Numbered from the stretch's first letter, positions 1-12,259 are shown. The stretch: 64,000 nt of DNA from Hymenoscyphus infarciens (GCA_001414345.1 LLCB01000301.1:1-64000), one strand, 5' to 3'. Made by a program: numbers and translations. Notes: generated from the sequence alone by a model not told the origin.

Positions 1-3000
1 CTAGCTAAACTCTTTATTTAATAGATTTACTATTTTAGTTACTACTTTAAATTAATTATATCTAATTAAGAACCTTAATTTATATTATTATTTTAGACTA
101 AATTTTATTAAATAATTAGTATTAAGCTTAAGCTTAGTACTACCTACTATAAATAAATAGATAGATAGATAGAGATAATAAACCGATATATTAATTAGAG
201 ACTAAGGCCCTTTATAAACTACTACTAAGATAACTAGAGTAAATTAATCCCTCTAATAGATAGAGTATAAATAACACTTCTATACTTATCTATGAGTATA
301 ACCTCTTATTAGCTTAAGTTTAGACTCGACCTAAGAACTTTATAGAACTAGAATACGTTAAAGACGTCTATTCTCTAGGAACGTCTTAACTATAATAAGG
401 TAGTAAAAGTAGCCTAACATATATACTCTACTTAAGAGATAGTAAAAGATAATATAAGTAAAGCTTAAAAAAGGATAGAGGATAGTATAAATTAATACTA
501 AAGAGCTATTAACTAAGACGTTAGAGATAAAGTCTACTTATCTACTAAGAATCTTAAGATAAATCGTCCTAGCTAAAAGCTTACTAAATAGTAGATAGAA
601 CCTTTTAAAATACTAGATTATATAAGATACTCTTATAGACTAAAGCTTTTAGAAGGATTATTAATTTATAATATTTTTACCTCTAATATACTTTTAAAAG
701 ATCTAAATACCTCTCTACTAGGATAAGAGGCTCTAGAGCCTCTACTAGACATTATTTAAGGTATATAAGAATAGGAGATTTAAGAAATACTTAGTAGTAG
801 ACTTTTTAAAAGACAGCTATAGTACTAGGTAAGATAGGTTAGATACGATTTAGATTCTACTTAGTATCTTATAGATAATTTTTAAGGTTTACTATATTAT
901 TTAAAAGACTTTTATACTAAATATCTAGAATAGCTAAGACTACTCTAACTCCTTTCTAAATAGATTAATATATAAGAATTAAATAAGAATTAAGTAAAAG
1001 AGTTAATTTATAAAACTCTATTAATACCTTCTAATTCTAGTTACTCTTAATAAGAAACTTATAATAAAAACCTAAGATAAAACACTAACTAGTAAGAATG
1101 TTTAAAATCAATAAAGTAAAGAACTAAGACTAAGTTACTACTAAAATAGAGCCTACTAACCCTCTCTAGGCCGAAGCCTCTCCTTCCTCTAACTTATTAT
1201 TCTCCTCTCTACTCTCTTAAGCGTAAGAAGCCTAAACCGGCTCTTCCTCTACCTCCTTCTTATAAGTACGCTTCTTACTTTAACGACCTCCTATAACCGG
1301 CTTAGAAGGGGACGCTTATAAACTCTTTAGATAAGTCTTAAAGAGAATCTAAACCTAGGTTTAGACGAAGGTCTTACTCTCTATAGTATAGCGTAAGAAC
1401 TATTAAATATTAGTAACTAAAACCTCTTTAAGAAATAAGAGGTACTTATAATAACCTTAGTATAAAGCGTCTAAGTCTCCTCTAAGAAGGCGAACTATAC
1501 CTCTAAACTATTCTTTAGTATCTCTATACTAGTAACGACTAACACCTTATCTAAGGCCTTAGTAGCCTTCTTAATAGCCCTCTTCTCCTTCTTAAGCTTA
1601 AGCTTACTAAACTCCTTCTTTATAAACTATAATAACTATCTAAGTTAAAACAGATTTAGTATATATTTAAGATTAAACTTACTAGGATATATATAGTATT
1701 CTACTCTACGTAGTACTTATACTTCTTTAACTTTAGCTTCTTAAAAGCATATATATAATCTCTATTCTAAGATTTTACCTAAAGATACTAAACGTAGTAA
1801 ACTTAGTAAGTAGCTAGAAGCGTACTAGAAGGATATAAGAGAGGCATTTTACTATATCAGATTAGCTCTAAACTAAGCCTAATAAAGAAGGGAAAGACTT
1901 ACTTTTATATATATATATAATATATATATATGTTCTAGGATAAAAGTTAGTATATAAAAATATACTTAATTAGAAGGTATTCTTACTATATATTATTTTA
2001 GATAAAAAGAAAAGAAGAAGAGAAGTCAAAATCGAGGAAAAGTCGCCTACTAATATACTACTTATAATAATAGCTATTACTTTATAATTATTATTTATTA
2101 CTTAATAATTACTATTATAATATATAATAATAGTAAGAACACGATAACTCTATAGTAGTATACTACTTTCTACCTAATAGCTAATAATTAGCCTCTCTTC
2201 TATTTATATCTATTATCATATAGTATATAATAGTAAATAAAGAACGATTATCTCTTAAAATAATAATACTACTAGCTACTAACCCTACTCTAACTACTAG
2301 ACACTATAATAGTAGATAAGTTATATTCTTTATAATAATTACGTAAACAATGCTCTAGTTAACTAATACTATGCTGATTAATAACTAAAGACTTAAGACA
2401 AGTCTTTTTAAAGAAGAGAGGATATAATAGTACGCTATCCTGAATTGTCGATATTTATAAAACTACTAATACCTCTATAACTACTAATACTTCTACGACT
2501 TATAAGATAGAAGAGGCTAAAGAGAATAAGAATTAAATGTTATATATTTCGCTTTAAAGTCTTATATATTTAGCTTTAAAGCTCTTATTATTTTAGTAGC
2601 TATATTAGAAAGAACTCGAATATTATTCTTATTAGGACTTAGTAGTCTCTAACCTCTTATATATAAATGTTTATACTCGGTATAGAAGTAGAATAGTTTT
2701 TCCTTTTCTTCTATATTAGAGCCTAGTATCTACTTACGTTATTCAGTCTTAAACGTACTCTTATATACCTCTTCTTCTATAGTATATATTTCGTACTATT
2801 ATAGTAAGTTATAAGTTCTACTTATTAGAACTTATTCTAGGAATAGGTTATAAGTTCTAATTATTAGAACTTATTCTAATAATAAGTTATAAGTTATAAG
2901 TTCTAATTATTAGAACTTATTCTAGTACTTAGTTATAAGTTATAAGTTCTAATTATTAGAACTTATTCTAGTAACAAGTTATAAGTTCTATTTATTAGAA

Positions 3001-3175
3001 CTTATTCTAGTAGTAAGTTATAAGTTCTAATTATTAGAACTTATTCTAGTACTTAGTTATAAGTTATAAGTTCTATTTATTAGAACTTATTCTAGTAGTC
3101 AGACGTTATATATAGGCTATATTTTTACTAAAACCGCTCTACAAGGCTTATATATATATATATATACTTACTAGT
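1..3175. repeat. RIP-mutated AT-rich repeat block
   Basis: The block is very AT-rich and TG and CA dinucleotides are almost absent: the first 240 bases contain none. TA is in great excess, while CG dinucleotides and GC-rich words such as ccgg survive. This is the signature of C-to-T change at CpA on both strands (RIP). No open frame longer than a few dozen codons survives, so the original transposon cannot be named. Normal composition resumes at about 3180. Confidence 0.85.
2811..3101. repeat. Seven tandem palindromic repeats
   Basis: Seven head-to-tail units of roughly 39-47 bp, each built around the palindrome aagttctaattattagaactt (9-bp arms, 3-bp centre; a few copies have c or t in the centre) followed by attctagta. 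Length varies because the word agttata is present once or twice. Each unit could fold into a hairpin. The array lies at the border between the RIP block and unique DNA. Confidence 0.85.
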
Positions 3176-4434
3176 ACTAGTACATGTGTAGAAAGTAGCA
3201 GCGGCGCTTTACGTCTTCTTAGCCTAGATGAGGGTGGAATCTTATTATAGCGAACGTGCCTTCGGAAGGGCCTCGCTCGGCTATTCGGCATGCATGAGGT
3301 GCCATCACTCCTCATACAATTCCACCACTACCATCAACATCTGGATTCCCTAGCCTGTGCTATCAACTCCACGCCGCACGACACCAAATATTTATTCCAT
3401 ATCAAATAACAAATTCCTCATTCCTTGAACCGCCCGCTGCTGATCAAAATCGTTGTCGGATCGTTAGGGTGCGGCACAGTACACTATGCCTTTTTCTTTT
3501 ATGTCCACCGCCGCGAGCTGATTACCCTTCGCATGGAAATCTACGAGAATCACCCGAACTGAAGATCCGGTGCTCCTCCTAATTTTCCCTATCTCAAGAG
3601 GGCTCATTATCCACTCAGTATCCGTGCCTTCCAATGCCGACGCGGAGGAAGGAAAACGTGGCTAAACGAGTACTTGTGAGGCTCAAATGCTTGTTCCCCA
3701 ATACATGGCACAATGGTGTTATTTCGTCCCAAGCGAGATAAAGCTTATTCCGGGGTCTGATCTCGATGCCAAAATAAGCTTTATTTTGCTTGGGGCGAGA
3801 GCCTCCCAGAGTGTTGTTTCTGGCCTTAAAGTATCATCCTTTGGGTGCATGTTTTCCCCCTCTACTTCGTCACGGGTGTAACAATTGGATGTGGACATGC
3901 GATAGTTTTGCCTACGACGAAGTACATATCGGCAACGCAGGAAGGGATTTGTATTAATATTCGGGCCCTATTTTAAGCATACCAAGTTGGCGTATCCATC
4001 ACATTGTTACTTCAGAGAAACCCGCTTCAAAGTGGATATGCCCGCAAGAAGTAAGGTTATCTCTGACACGTCGATAAGAGAAGAAGAAAAATCGTCGAGG
4101 TCCGACTAACAGAATCCCGTCTCAGGAACTGTTTGCCGACGAGTTTTTCAGAGACGGTTTTTGGATTGTTTGTGCTACAATATCATATCCACCAAGTGGG
4201 TTTTGAATATTGAGGCGCAATGTTTTGGGAGAACAGGCCCGATTTTTGATCCTAGATTCGAGTATGGAGGCGAAATGTTTTCAACAGGCCATCGGACGGG
4301 TGATTTGGATTCGAGACAGATCTAAATTGGTCGGCGAAGGATCGTACCTATAAACGAAATGGGATAAAAGAAACTAAAATCCCCGTCAGGTTTCTCATCA
4401 CTTCCTTCTTGTTAGTTGACTCAGTTCCGCTATC
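3176..4434. other. Intergenic DNA upstream of the GH71 relic
   Basis: Ordinary base composition returns here. I see no convincing gene; the longest frame (3687-3881) has no recognisable domain. The last 100 bp are pyrimidine-rich and probably held the promoter of the GH71 gene. Confidence 0.5.
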
Positions 4435-6604
4435 ATGAGATCTTTGTTATGGCTGGCAGCACTGTTAGTGCCCTGTCAAGTCTATGCAGCGGCAGTGTTT
4501 GCTCACTTTATGGTAAGTCCGCTCTTGCTCTCTGGTAGATACAGCTAACGAACGGATTAGGTCAGTAATGTTGAACAATATACCTCTAACTATTGGTTGT
4601 AAGATATGTCTCTTGTATACAGTGTTGGTATCGATGCCTTTGCGCTTAACATCGTAAATGGCTGGAAATACAATGAGGCCCAAGTCGCCCTGGCATTTAG
4701 TGTAGCGGAAGCGCAACTTTCACCTTATGGATTTAAGCTGTTCTTCTCGTTCGACTATGCTGGTGGTGGAGCCTGGGACGAGGAAGATGTCATCAGCATG
4801 ATTTCTGCGCATTCATCCAGCTCTGCCTATTACCAGTACAACGGCAAGCCATTCGTTTCTACTTTTAAGGGCCTAGGCAATGCAGAAGATTAGCTCGACA
4901 TAAAATCAAAGACAGGCTGTTTCTTCGTTCCCAACTAGTCGTCGTCGGGTGCAACTGTGGCTGTTGATCTTGCAGGGGGTGTTGCGGATGGACTGTTTAG
5001 TGAGTCCAAACTTTTTGATGCAGTACTCCCCCCCCCCCTTAATTGTCCTTAGACCGCACAGACATTTCACAGTCAAACTACCCTTGCACCTGATAGATAA
5101 TACCAGGGGGAGAGTATATGTAGATATACATGGGATGCTAATTCTTGACCAGGTTGGGCTGCGTGGCCTTATGGCAACCGAGACATGGACACTTATATCG
5201 ACGCCTCGTATTCGTTAGGCTTGGGCGATAAACCATATATGATGCCTATATTACCTTGGTTCTACACCAACCTTCCTGGCTACCACAAGGACTGGATTTG
5301 GAATGGTGACAATCTTTGGTACGATCGCTGGCAACAAGCCATCCACTACGCCAAGGGAGGCTCTGCGGCTCCCGAATGGATCGAGATTCTGACGTGGAAT
5401 GACTTTGGAGAATCTCACTATATCGGGACCCTTGATGACCGACAGTACGAAGCCTTCTCGATTGACAAAGCACCTACAATTATGTCGAGGACCTGAGCCA
5501 CGACGGATGGCGCACGCAGCTCAAATGGATGACGAATCTATACAAGAATGGAGAGGCTGACAGCGGTCAAGAGTCTCTGGTCATCACCTATCGTACTTCG
5601 TACGCGCAAGCGTGCAGTAGCGATGGCGGGGCTACGAGCAATACAGCCAGCCAGCTTCAGGAAGAGATTTACCCCTATCAGATTACGAAAGACCAAGTCG
5701 GCATCTCAGCACTCTTGTCTACCTCGGTTGATTCCATCCACATTCTCTTTAGGGCAAACAGCTATGACATCGAGTGGAAATACACCCCTGAGGGCGGCGC
5801 AGGTCTCTACTATAGTGTCTTCACCCTACCTACAAGTACTAATACAGGCACGTTCGGAATTTATTTGGGTCGTAGGACTGAGACAGCCATTTCCTATATG
5901 CACTTTTTCCCTTTCCCTCTTTTTTTAACTCCTTTTCTTACAGGTGGGGGCGGGCAAGTTTTATCCTTGCTCACTGCCCCGAGATCCTCAACCAACGAGA
6001 AAACATATGCTAATCTGTTGCAGTTTCGACCACCATTGCCATCACGCCGACATGCACTGACGATATTACCAATTGGAATCCCAACGTCGCATATGCTCTA
6101 GGCGATGTTGTTGATATTTCCCAGTCGGTCGTGGACCACGTCTGCATCAAGGGCTGGGGGCTCGCCGACTTTGCCGAATTATACGAATTTACTTGTGGAT
6201 TAGGTTACTGTCCAACATCGGCCGATGTCTGTTCGCAATATGGCGCCAAACCCGATCAACCTACCGACGGAGGAACCCCTGTTAATGGCTACCCAGTGGA
6301 CGGAGACGCCGACTGGTCTGGTCTTTGTTCCTTCGCCTGTGGCGTGGGTGAAGAATATTGCTTCCCAGCCTTCTGCTCGCAGACCAAGCAGCCCGAGGTA
6401 ATTCCGACTGTGTTGGAAACGGCACTTATTAAAAACAGGCATCATGAGCTTCACTTTATGAATACCAGGAAAAGTATTACTTACAAATCCTCAGCTACAG
6501 CCAACTCGTTGTCAAACACCGCTGATCTTGAGAAGAGGATTGTTTGGGTTCCAATCTTCATCGGAGTTGTAGCTGTGTTCGGAGGGTCAGGTTCCATTTA
6601 CGGG

Positions 6605-7195
6605 CAGTGTGGTCGATAGTATTATCGTGATAAAATACTGCAGTATTTTCGAATTATATATTATCATAATATTTTAATAGTACGTATTAGTTTTCGTCGT
6701 AATACTATAGTAATATCGCGATATTATATAGTATACTATTTAATAACTCGTATACCTAAAACCCCACTTAAAGTATACTAATTAAGCATAGTATATAAAG
6801 TAGTTTCTACTTAAGTATTTCTTCTTAACAACTTCTTAACATTTAATAACTAATAACACTCAGAGCATTATAAGACTACTATTATTTCTTTATATTTAAG
6901 GTACTCTATTTTTATAAAAAACCTACTCCACGCCTACAACCCGAAAGCACTCCGAAAGCCCTTCGACCCGTCAAAAAGAATTACTTAAATTAATTAAGAA
7001 TTCGAAGTCCTTGGCGTACTTGGCGTGCTTAGCAGTATCGCGATATTATCATAATATCGATTAAAATACCAACAATATAAAAGATAATATTATTAGATAT
7101 CGTAGCATTTAAATGATATAAATAGTGCGTATTAAAGTGGGTTTCCAACAATATATCGTGGTGGTACAATATTCCAAATACTATCGACCACACTG
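6605..7195. mobile_element. hAT-type MITE, 591 bp
   Basis: The ends are perfect 19-bp inverted repeats, cagtgtggtcgatagtatt at 6605-6623 and its complement at 7177-7195. They are flanked by a perfect 8-bp target duplication, tttacggg (6597-6604 and 7196-7203). An 8-bp duplication with CAGTG-type ends is diagnostic of the hAT superfamily. The interior is AT-rich with no coding capacity, so the element is non-autonomous. It is inserted in the 3' coding part of the GH71 relic. Confidence 0.93.
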
Positions 7196-7313
7196 TTTAC
7201 GGGATTTCACAAATTGGCAGCATCAACAACAGACCTATCTTAGCTGCCGCTGTCGGAGCCGCTGTCATCCAAACCGCTAGAGACCGTTTCTTAAAATCGT
7301 GTGTGTACCCTAA

Positions 7314-7771
7314 GGGCCTGTTTGGCTCGTATATATTAGTCCTTTTTAAATATGTACACCACCAAAAATAAAGAGGTAATATATAAGATATGCATATACA
7401 TTATGATGTACACCAACGTTTAGCTAGCATATACTATAGTACGCACTTTTACTTATACTTCCTTTAAATATATATATTAAGATATATACTACTAAAATTA
7501 AATAATATACTCTTTTAACCTCTTAACCTTCAACTTTTATATATATATATATCTTTTCTCTTATACACTACTATTACTACTATAACTACTACTAAAGTTA
7601 ACGAAATATATACTAAACTATACACTATACTAGCTTACGAGCTAAACGATATAGAATATAATCAAGGTCAAACTTATAATCTAAATATATATATACGAGC
7701 ACCTTTTAACCCTATACTCGTGTACCTTTTTCATATAATTAAATTAATCTATATACGTGCCAAACAGGCCC
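7314..7771. mobile_element. PIF/Harbinger (Tourist-like) MITE, 458 bp
   Basis: Inverted ends gggcctgtttggc and gccaaacaggccc extend imperfectly through cgtatata to about 23 bp. They are flanked by taa at 7311-7313 and 7772-7774. The GGGCCTGTTTGG end and a 3-bp TAA duplication are typical of PIF/Harbinger elements. The interior is AT-rich without an ORF. It lies only 110 bp downstream of the hAT MITE duplication, in the same former exon. Confidence 0.9.
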
Positions 7772-7916
7772 TAATGACAACGATACGTCTATTTCGGGTG
7801 CCTTTTCAGCAAATGACGGCATAGCATTCATTATTAGTTCTAGCGGCACTACTGGGGAAGTAGTCAACATCTCGGCAGACGAAGCTGATACCAGGGCCTG
7901 GAATAGATCAATTTGA

Positions 7917-8529
7917 AGTGATTGGCCAACCCGAAATTCTAGCACTAAGATACTATGTGAGTGATGGATGTACTCCCGAGTTACTAAGCGAAGGCATAAC
8001 CAAGACTTAACTGCTGTTTTTGGTAGGCTTGTTCACTGACTGAGGAGATGAAACCGATGCTTGTTTCTTTTTCGACTCCTAAATTAATCACTCACCCGTG
8101 CTTTGAAGGTTTAAAGGTGTAGTTTAGTTGATTCGAAGCTAAACCCATATGAATTTCTGTAGTAAGATTTCACACACGTAGAAAAGTATGATAGGAACAG
8201 AAAAAAAATCTGTAAAGTACTTACCGTCAAAACGAGCGGAATATTTAAAGACCTCGAGATTCTTGTCTTTTGAGAAGTATCCAAGCCCTTTGAAGATATT
8301 TAGAGCCTGTAGCGAAGAGGTTTGAGGGGAAAAGAGGATAGAATCCGCGAACTAGAGAAGGTCATTGTAAAAATAAACGCCAGTGAAATGAAGACAGACA
8401 TTTATAGGGTTATTGTAAGAGTATCGAAAGCAGGATTTAGACGACAAATTGAACTCCCCCGGTGCTAGACTTTCTTACTTGTATCTTAGTGATATCCAGC
8501 TCCCTGCAGCCACTTTGGATGCCCAGCCT
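7917..8529. other. Non-coding stretch
   Basis: I see no gene, repeat or RNA signal between the GH71 relic and the next gene fragment. Confidence 0.4.
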
Positions 8530-9394
8530 TCATCTGTCCAAATTCCAAGTTCTAAGTTTCCCTTGTCCAACAGAATAGACTATGGCCATATCTCTAACTG
8601 AGAATGTCAGCGTCGAGGTCCTAGGAGTAATTCGCTTGTGTTTAGCTTTATGTGTTGCACACATATTGTGGCCCTCTTGCTCAAGTTCGTCCCTGTATCG
8701 TAGATGTATTGGCGTAGTCATCATAACTTGCCAAGGCAACACCACCTGAGTTTGTGTATCTTCGCTAAACCACAATTTTCCTTCTCGTTAAAATTTGGAC
8801 ACCATTTCGGCCCAGCAAGAACGACTTCTTTCGCACTTGATGTAACTCTCACACGTTCAACAAAAGACAATTGTTTAGCTTCACATTCTCCCGGGGAATG
8901 AGAATTCCACAATGAGTCCAACTCCCTTATGCAACCATGCAACTCTAAAACTTCAAGATTTGCGCAAGAGACATGAATCCATTCAAGAAGTTGAACGACA
9001 TGATCACCGAGGATGATACGTGGCGTGCGATAGTCCAAGTAAGCGTGCGTTATTTCGATACTGACATGACGCATGAACCCGTGGTAATAGCGACCACTCC
9101 AGATTCCTGTTGGGGGGGGGGTGGTAAAGTTCTGGTTTCTGGAATCGAAAACAATTTCCGGAATAAAATATTGCACTGCCTTCGTTGTACGCTCGTTTTC
9201 ACAATTAGTAGGATGTCGACAGGATAAGTGGCCCTCGGATCTGTCGTGAGCTCTGTAAGTAGGTGCGAAGAAATAAGGCATTCGGAATAAATAAAATCTC
9301 GAATTTCGACTGGAAGACGAAAGAACGGAAAAATCGTCCTCGTGATCTGTGCCGCGACTCCATTCCGTGCTTTAGTGGCAATTTCGACAATCAC
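8530..9394 (-). pseudogene. 2EXR/F-box-like gene fragment broken by a poly-G frameshift
   Basis: On the minus strand a frame from 9394 begins with a 2EXR/F-box-like motif near residue 24 (FPFFRLPVEIRDFIYSEC), of the kind found in large fungal families of unknown role. At a run of ten G (plus strand, about 9111-9121) the sensible frame jumps. Upstream it reads ETRTLPPPP; downstream it continues in another frame as TGIWSGRYYHGFMRHVSIEI and then a leucine-rich stretch (CANLEVLELHGC) to about 8721. A third frame continues to 8530 and may be more of the same gene. The indel could be a true mutation or a homopolymer sequencing error. Function unknown. Confidence 0.5.
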
Positions 9395-10169
9395 CGGCTT
9401 ATCAACAACTTCCCCGGCGTCTTCCGCTTCATAGCGGGTTTTGAGTGCGTTTTTTGGATTGGTGCGAACAGTTTCCGCTTACTCGTGATTGAATGTTGAT
9501 TAGTAGTGCATAAAGCCTTGAAGTCCGGAAAGAAACAACTGGTTAGCTCTATTCCCGGCTTTGGTAACCTAGCCTTTGCGAGTGATTTATTTATAATAGT
9601 CGTGTATAGCTTGTTCATCGCGTAGGAGGCATCTCGAAAGATTCCTGATAGTTTGGGAAACCTTTCGGGAGCTTAACCGGTTCTCCATGGGTTTATGAAC
9701 CAAGTATGCTCATTAAATAAAACAAGCAGTAGGTTCTACTAGATTCGGTATTGGCACTATCCGGACCGTTGTCTTGAATCTTCTAGGAAAATTTGGCCAG
9801 TTGGATAAACAAAGCCACCAGAACTCCAACCTCAGTCGGAAGTGAGCAAAACTTAATACATTTCAAGTGATTTTAAAGTATTCATCAGTTAGGCAGTGAT
9901 GATGTGATAACGCAAAAAAAATATCTCTGACCTCGAATAATAATCCTAGAGTTTTTGAAATAAAGAGGAAGATGGGTATCGCCGAAGAGAGCTCAAGACT
10001 CTATTATACAAAAAAATAAAACCCACCCATTTGAGCTTTGGCGGATCAAAAATTGACAATACAGGATTGAGGAAATAAGAAATTTAAGAACAAGATTTAA
10101 CCAGGACTGGAGGTTTTGTGCTGTGACCCAAAACCTCGATTGCTTTGGTCTAGATGTTTCAAGAATGCC
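9395..10169. other. Non-coding stretch
   Basis: Nothing coding is recognisable. Short frames in this stretch overlap each other without domain or codon support. It contains the promoter side of the 2EXR-like fragment and the 3' side of the AIM9-like gene. Confidence 0.4.
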
Positions 10170-11991
10170 TCAGTCGATCTCCTCATGGTCTTGAAAAGGC
10201 CAGTGTTCCAACAGCTCCTTTCTCTCGCGCTCAGTCTCGGCTTCACTCAGCATCTCATTCTTGATATGCTCAGCCTTGGCTTTCGCCTCCTCAAAGGTAT
10301 CATTGGGTACCCATCCTTCAATATTTACCCCTATGAAAGCGCGCATCTGTTCCATCTGCATATCGGCTTCCTTTTGTTTGGTGTCTCTCTCAAGACATTC
10401 TTTCGTCTCATCTGGGCGGTATTGCACGGGTGGAACAACTCCTGGTGCTATCTCGCCCCATTGTTCCAGCGTAGAGATCAATTCCGCCTTGAGCGAGGTA
10501 TTATCACCTTCCCAGGGTCGGCAAGCAGTATCATAAAGTCTGTTTCTCAAAACAAGGTTATGTTTCCTCATTGCATTAAAATGAGGTTTGTTGTGTCGAT
10601 CTGTGAATCCAATATAAAAGTAGTGTACTTGTCGTCGGCGATAAACTTCCATCTCATGCTCTTTTTCATTGGCAGACATGGTGTCGAAAATCGGAGATAA
10701 CTTGGGTGGTTTGAAATTCTCCGAGTCTTCATCGCCGTAATTTTGGAAATGTTTTGGTATCTTTGCTTGCAGAAACAAGGGAAGAATGGTGGTGTGCTGC
10801 CAATCGATGATGCCTGTAATCTCGCCGGAGTCGGAAACAAAGATATTGCTTGGAGATAAGTCCGGGTGACGGATGATAGGTGTGCTCAGCTCTTCGTCCT
10901 TGGGGACGATGTGGGGGGTAAGCTTTAAGTAGTCTAACAAGTGACCAATTTGTACTTGTGGGTCAACCTTGCGATGGCCATAGAACTCCCGGTAAAGAGC
11001 TTCTCGAGGATATCGCTCATGACCAAGTTTTTGTAGCCACTCTAGTTCCCTTACCCCCACCGCTTTCAACACTTCTTCGGAGGAAGTCCCTGATATCAAC
11101 AAATTAGCTGAGACAGACCATCAAGATTTTAGTACTAACAAGGCCCATGACTGGTGGAAAGCTCGTTTCGTTGTTGGAACCACCAAAGATATTCGGTCGA
11201 GGGACCAACACAGAATTTTGCCGTGTGTGAGTCGTTTTGGGGAATATCTACACTCCTAACTCCCGGATCCAGAAAATCCTTGTAATATATGCTCCCATTG
11301 GCAGGAAACTGGATGCCGAAGAGTGTCCTTTCCATTTTGATAATCTTGTCCATAACAGCCATTCTGTGCTTCAGGTCCATGGTATACCACGTTTTTTCTA
11401 ACTCATTCCCCGGAACTTTCTCCATAATCATGTACTCACAACCAACAGAGTTTTCAGAAGAGGAGCTCCAACCGAGGATCTTTGGAACAGGCACCCCATG
11501 AGAGCGAAGGAAATCCATGGTAGCCACCTCACTGGCAATGCCATAATTTGGAGGAATGGTGCATGGATACGGAAGACGTGCTATAACTTTTGCGCCATCC
11601 CGAAATGTAGCCTCGAAAATCCGATAAGAGCCACCCTCCGCGATCTTTGAAAGATCCATAATATCCTTGCTAGATTGGCCGGCACATTTTGCAATGATAC
11701 TATAGAGTTCGTTGACTTGGAAATGGAGATGCCTTTCTGTAAGCCGGAGGTGCTCATTGTACCTAGATGCAGATCAGAGTCTTGTATGAAAACAATTACC
11801 GGAGTTGCTTACAGCCATCTACCAGATGTATAATTATAGAAGGGATGCCCAGGGTTAACAAGACTGGTGGGCGCAAGGAGGTGCTGTTGTTTGCTGTAGG
11901 ATACTTGAAATGAATTGAGCTTTCGCTGAGGAGGAAAGAATGAAGTGCGGATATCCTGAAGAGGTCGGTTGACAAGCCTGGCCTTCTTCAT
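10170..11991 (-). CDS. AIM9: AIM9-like mitochondrial phosphotransferase (APH kinase fold)
   Basis: Three exons (11991-11813, 11762-11140, 11089-10170) joined by 50-bp introns with good GT..AG borders give 573 residues. The product resembles fungal Altered Inheritance of Mitochondria protein 9, an aminoglycoside-phosphotransferase-type kinase whose substrate is unknown. Exon 1 is basic and Ser/Gln-rich, as in a mitochondrial presequence, and ends in YTSGRWL, which splices into YNEHLRLTERH, a family hallmark. LAEGG-type nucleotide loop: IAEGGSYRIF. Catalytic loop: HPDLSPSNIF (HxDxxxxN). Metal-binding Asp: IIDWQ. The C-terminal 100 residues are charged and helical. The start is chosen because exon 1 has the only in-frame ATG giving the conserved N-terminus. 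A large transposon begins 117 bp upstream of this ATG. Confidence 0.88.
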
Positions 11992-12107
11992 TTCAGGGTA
12001 TATCTGTTATTTGCATCCAAGGCTGTCTCTTGGGTTTAAAGGGGGTCGATGTCGATACCAAAGGCGGTGGGGTGCATCGACCGATTCGGTCGTGGGTGGG
12101 ATCCGGT

Positions 12108-12259
12108 TATGGTGGCTGTTAGCGACCCTCTCGGACATTTTGGAAAATCGACTTTTTAGCGTATTAGCGCCTAAATATATAATAATTCAAAGTACTCCAC
12201 CACCACCTTTTATACTTAATTATGCTTCGAAGTTAAGAGAATTATATATTAAGGCTATT
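12108..12259 (+). repeat. Left terminal inverted repeat of the 3.85-kb transposon
   Basis: It starts tatggtggctgttagcgacc and includes a (cca)n stretch, and is complementary to 15810-15952. Compared with the right arm it carries an extra 8-9 bp around 12158-12166 and a small number of transitions. Confidence 0.9.

Larger units (their letters stand above)
4435..7916 (+). pseudogene. GH71 alpha-1,3-glucanase (mutanase) pseudogene, interrupted by two MITEs
   Basis: The remains encode a secreted glycoside hydrolase family 71 enzyme that would cleave alpha-1,3-glucan of fungal walls. A signal peptide (MRSLLWLAALLVPC) is followed after an intron (4513-4560) by GH71 blocks such as GIDAFALN, LFFSFDY, KTGCFFVPN, ILPWFYTN and ILTWNDFGESHYIG. 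A Cys-rich tail (TCGLGYCPTS, SGLCSFACG) follows. Damage: TAA at 4600-4602, TAG at 4891-4893 and 4936-4938 (both where the family has Trp), and loss of one base near 5472 that shifts frame before the conserved HDGWR. A spliceable intron with a C-run lies at about 4999-5160 and another near 5870-6024. A hAT-type MITE (6605-7195) and a PIF-type MITE (7314-7771) sit in the 3' coding part. Removing each with one target copy keeps the frame open to TGA at 7914-7916. The exact 3' exon limits are inferred. Confidence 0.85.

Noticed and set aside
2811..3101. CRISPR-like array
   Set aside because: The units are adjacent palindromic repeats without unique spacers and the DNA is fungal.
5240..5480. Minus-strand 75-codon ORF
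   Set aside because: Shadow of the conserved GH71 exon on the plus strand.
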